NCBI GenBank assembly: GCA_017889745.1
Contig: JAGGAG010000147.1
Location: forward strand, 1-6,275
Reading direction: 5' to 3'
Length of the DNA: 6,275 nt
DNA from: Gemmatimonadota bacterium
GTDB lineage: Bacteria; Gemmatimonadota; Gemmatimonadetes; Gemmatimonadales; GWC2-71-9
Shown here: piece after piece, positions 5,554 to 6,275 of the stretch
Layout: each line of letters begins with the position of its first letter
How positions within the stretch are numbered: the first letter of the stretch is position 1
Program-made: the position numbers and the translations under genes
Notes under the pieces: model-generated
The model's database searches: none
The model's input: the letters and a program-made list of their open reading frames with translations, nothing else
What the model was told of the DNA's origin: nothing

Positions 5554-6096
5554 CTAGCCCTGCCGCGCTTCCTCCGGCTCCGCGTCGCGCACTTCCTTCA
5601 GGTACCCCTTGCCCGCGTTCTCCTTCCGGAAACGCTTCAGCAGCATCGCGCGCCGCAGCGCGCCGAGGTGGTCCAGGAAGAGGATCCCGTCGAGGTGGTC
5701 GATCTCGTGCTGGATCGCGCGGGCCACCAGCCCGCTCGCGTCCAGCCGGAACGGCTGGCCCTCGCGGTCCAGCGCCTCCAGCGTCACCTCCGCCGGCCGC
5801 GTCACGTCACCGAAGACATCCGGAATGGAAAGGCACCCCTCCTCCGCCGTGTGCCGGCCCTGGCTCCACACGATCTGCGGGTTCACCATGGCGAAGCGCT
5901 GCCCCTCCGCATCGATCACCGCCACCCGCGTCGCCACCCCCACCTGGTTCGCCGCCAGGCCCACGCCCTTCGCCACCGCCATCGTCTCGAACATGTCGTC
6001 GATGAGGCGCCGCACGTCGTCGTCCACGACGGCCACGTCGGCGCTCCGCTGGCGAAGGACCGGCGAGCCGAGCAGGTGCAGCGTCAGCCGGCTCAT
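5554..6096 (-). CDS. def: Peptide deformylase
   Basis: Cytosolic metallo-hydrolase that removes the formyl group from the N-terminal methionine of new proteins. All three family signatures are visible in the 180-residue product: motif 1 GVGLAANQ at residues 44-51, motif 2 EGCLS at 86-90 with metal-ligand Cys88, and motif 3 HEIDH at 130-134 with metal ligands His130 and His134 and catalytic Glu131. Length is close to E. coli Def (169 residues); the extra length is a Lys/Arg-rich and then acidic tail after residue 145. The ATG overlaps the yajC stop by 4 nt, and no strong Shine-Dalgarno is seen, so coupled translation is likely. The gene ends in TAG, 5 nt before fmt, which is the only junction in the window without an overlap. 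Pairing with fmt is the classic arrangement: Fmt adds the formyl group and Def removes it. Confidence 0.97.
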   Translation of the reverse strand: MSRLTLHLLGSPVLRQRSADVAVVDDDVRRLIDDMFETMAVAKGVGLAANQVGVATRVAVIDAEGQRFAMVNPQIVWSQGRHTAEEGCLSIPDVFGDVTRPAEVTLEALDREGQPFRLDASGLVARAIQHEIDHLDGILFLDHLGALRRAMLLKRFRKENAGKGYLKEVRDAEPEEARQG

Positions 6097-6275
6097 ACCG
6101 GCGCGGAGGTTCCCGGCGCGGAATCGTTGCCCACCCGGATGATGCGCGAACGCTCCACCACCACCTGCGCCGTGCCGGTCTCGATCGTCACCCGCACCTC
6201 GCCCCGCTCCTTGGTTTCCTTGATGTCCTTCACGGTGCCGACGATCCCGCCCACCGTCATCACGTCGTCGCCCTT
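6093..6275 (-). CDS. yajC: Preprotein translocase subunit YajC, C-terminal part (5' end outside window)
   Basis: Sixty C-terminal residues plus a TGA stop can be read; the N-terminal membrane segment lies beyond the right edge. The visible part begins KGDDVMTVGGIVGTV and continues through a short beta-rich stretch to VVVERSRIIRV, which is the conserved soluble core of YajC (the family pattern is GD-V-T-GGI-G-V). YajC is a small inner-membrane protein that associates with SecDF in the Sec translocon; the family is usually about 90-120 residues, so roughly half is missing here. The tail after the core is short and rich in Ser, Pro and Gly. Its stop overlaps the def start by 4 nt (ATGA), so def is probably translated by coupling to yajC. 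Identity is strong from the motif; function is known from the family, not tested here. Confidence 0.88.
   Translation of the reverse strand, partial: KGDDVMTVGGIVGTVKDIKETKERGEVRVTIETGTAQVVVERSRIIRVGNDSAPGTSAPV

Overview
The window is GC-rich bacterial chromosome (about 70% G+C by eye) and codes on the minus strand from end to end. Reading in the direction of transcription, from the right edge to the left, it holds ten genes: yajC (3' end only), def, fmt, a thiE/tenI-family gene, thiS, a GNAT acetyltransferase, thiG, rsmB, a membrane-anchored PASTA-domain protein, and rpe (5' part only). No RNA gene, insertion sequence, CRISPR array, terminator or promoter could be supported. The only non-coding DNA is a 5-nt gap between def and fmt. 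The gene content and GC level suggest a GC-rich, Gram-negative-like lineage; Gemmatimonadota is my guess, but the sequence alone does not prove it.

The right part (about 4592-6275) is translation and secretion housekeeping: the YajC accessory subunit of the Sec translocase, peptide deformylase, and Met-tRNA formyltransferase, so both ends of the N-formyl-methionine cycle are present. The middle (2427-4595) is a thiamin-thiazole cassette: a ThiE/TenI-fold protein, the sulfur carrier ThiS and the thiazole synthase ThiG, with a GNAT acetyltransferase between thiS and thiG. The left part (1-2430) returns to the widespread fmt-rsmB neighbourhood: 16S rRNA m5C967 methyltransferase RsmB, then a PASTA-domain protein, then ribulose-phosphate 3-epimerase.

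The layout looks like the conserved def-fmt-rsmB-...-PASTA kinase-...-rpe block of Firmicutes, with two changes. A thiazole cassette has been inserted between fmt and rsmB, and the PASTA slot is filled by a short protein with no kinase domain. Eight of the nine gene junctions are exact 4-nt ATGA or GTGA stop/start overlaps, which points to one translationally coupled polycistron whose promoter lies to the right of the window. The points most worth following up are the GNAT gene inside the thiazole cassette, the ThiE/TenI protein that lacks key residues of both families, the kinase-less PASTA protein, and two A+T-rich, TTA-containing patches inside fmt and rsmB.
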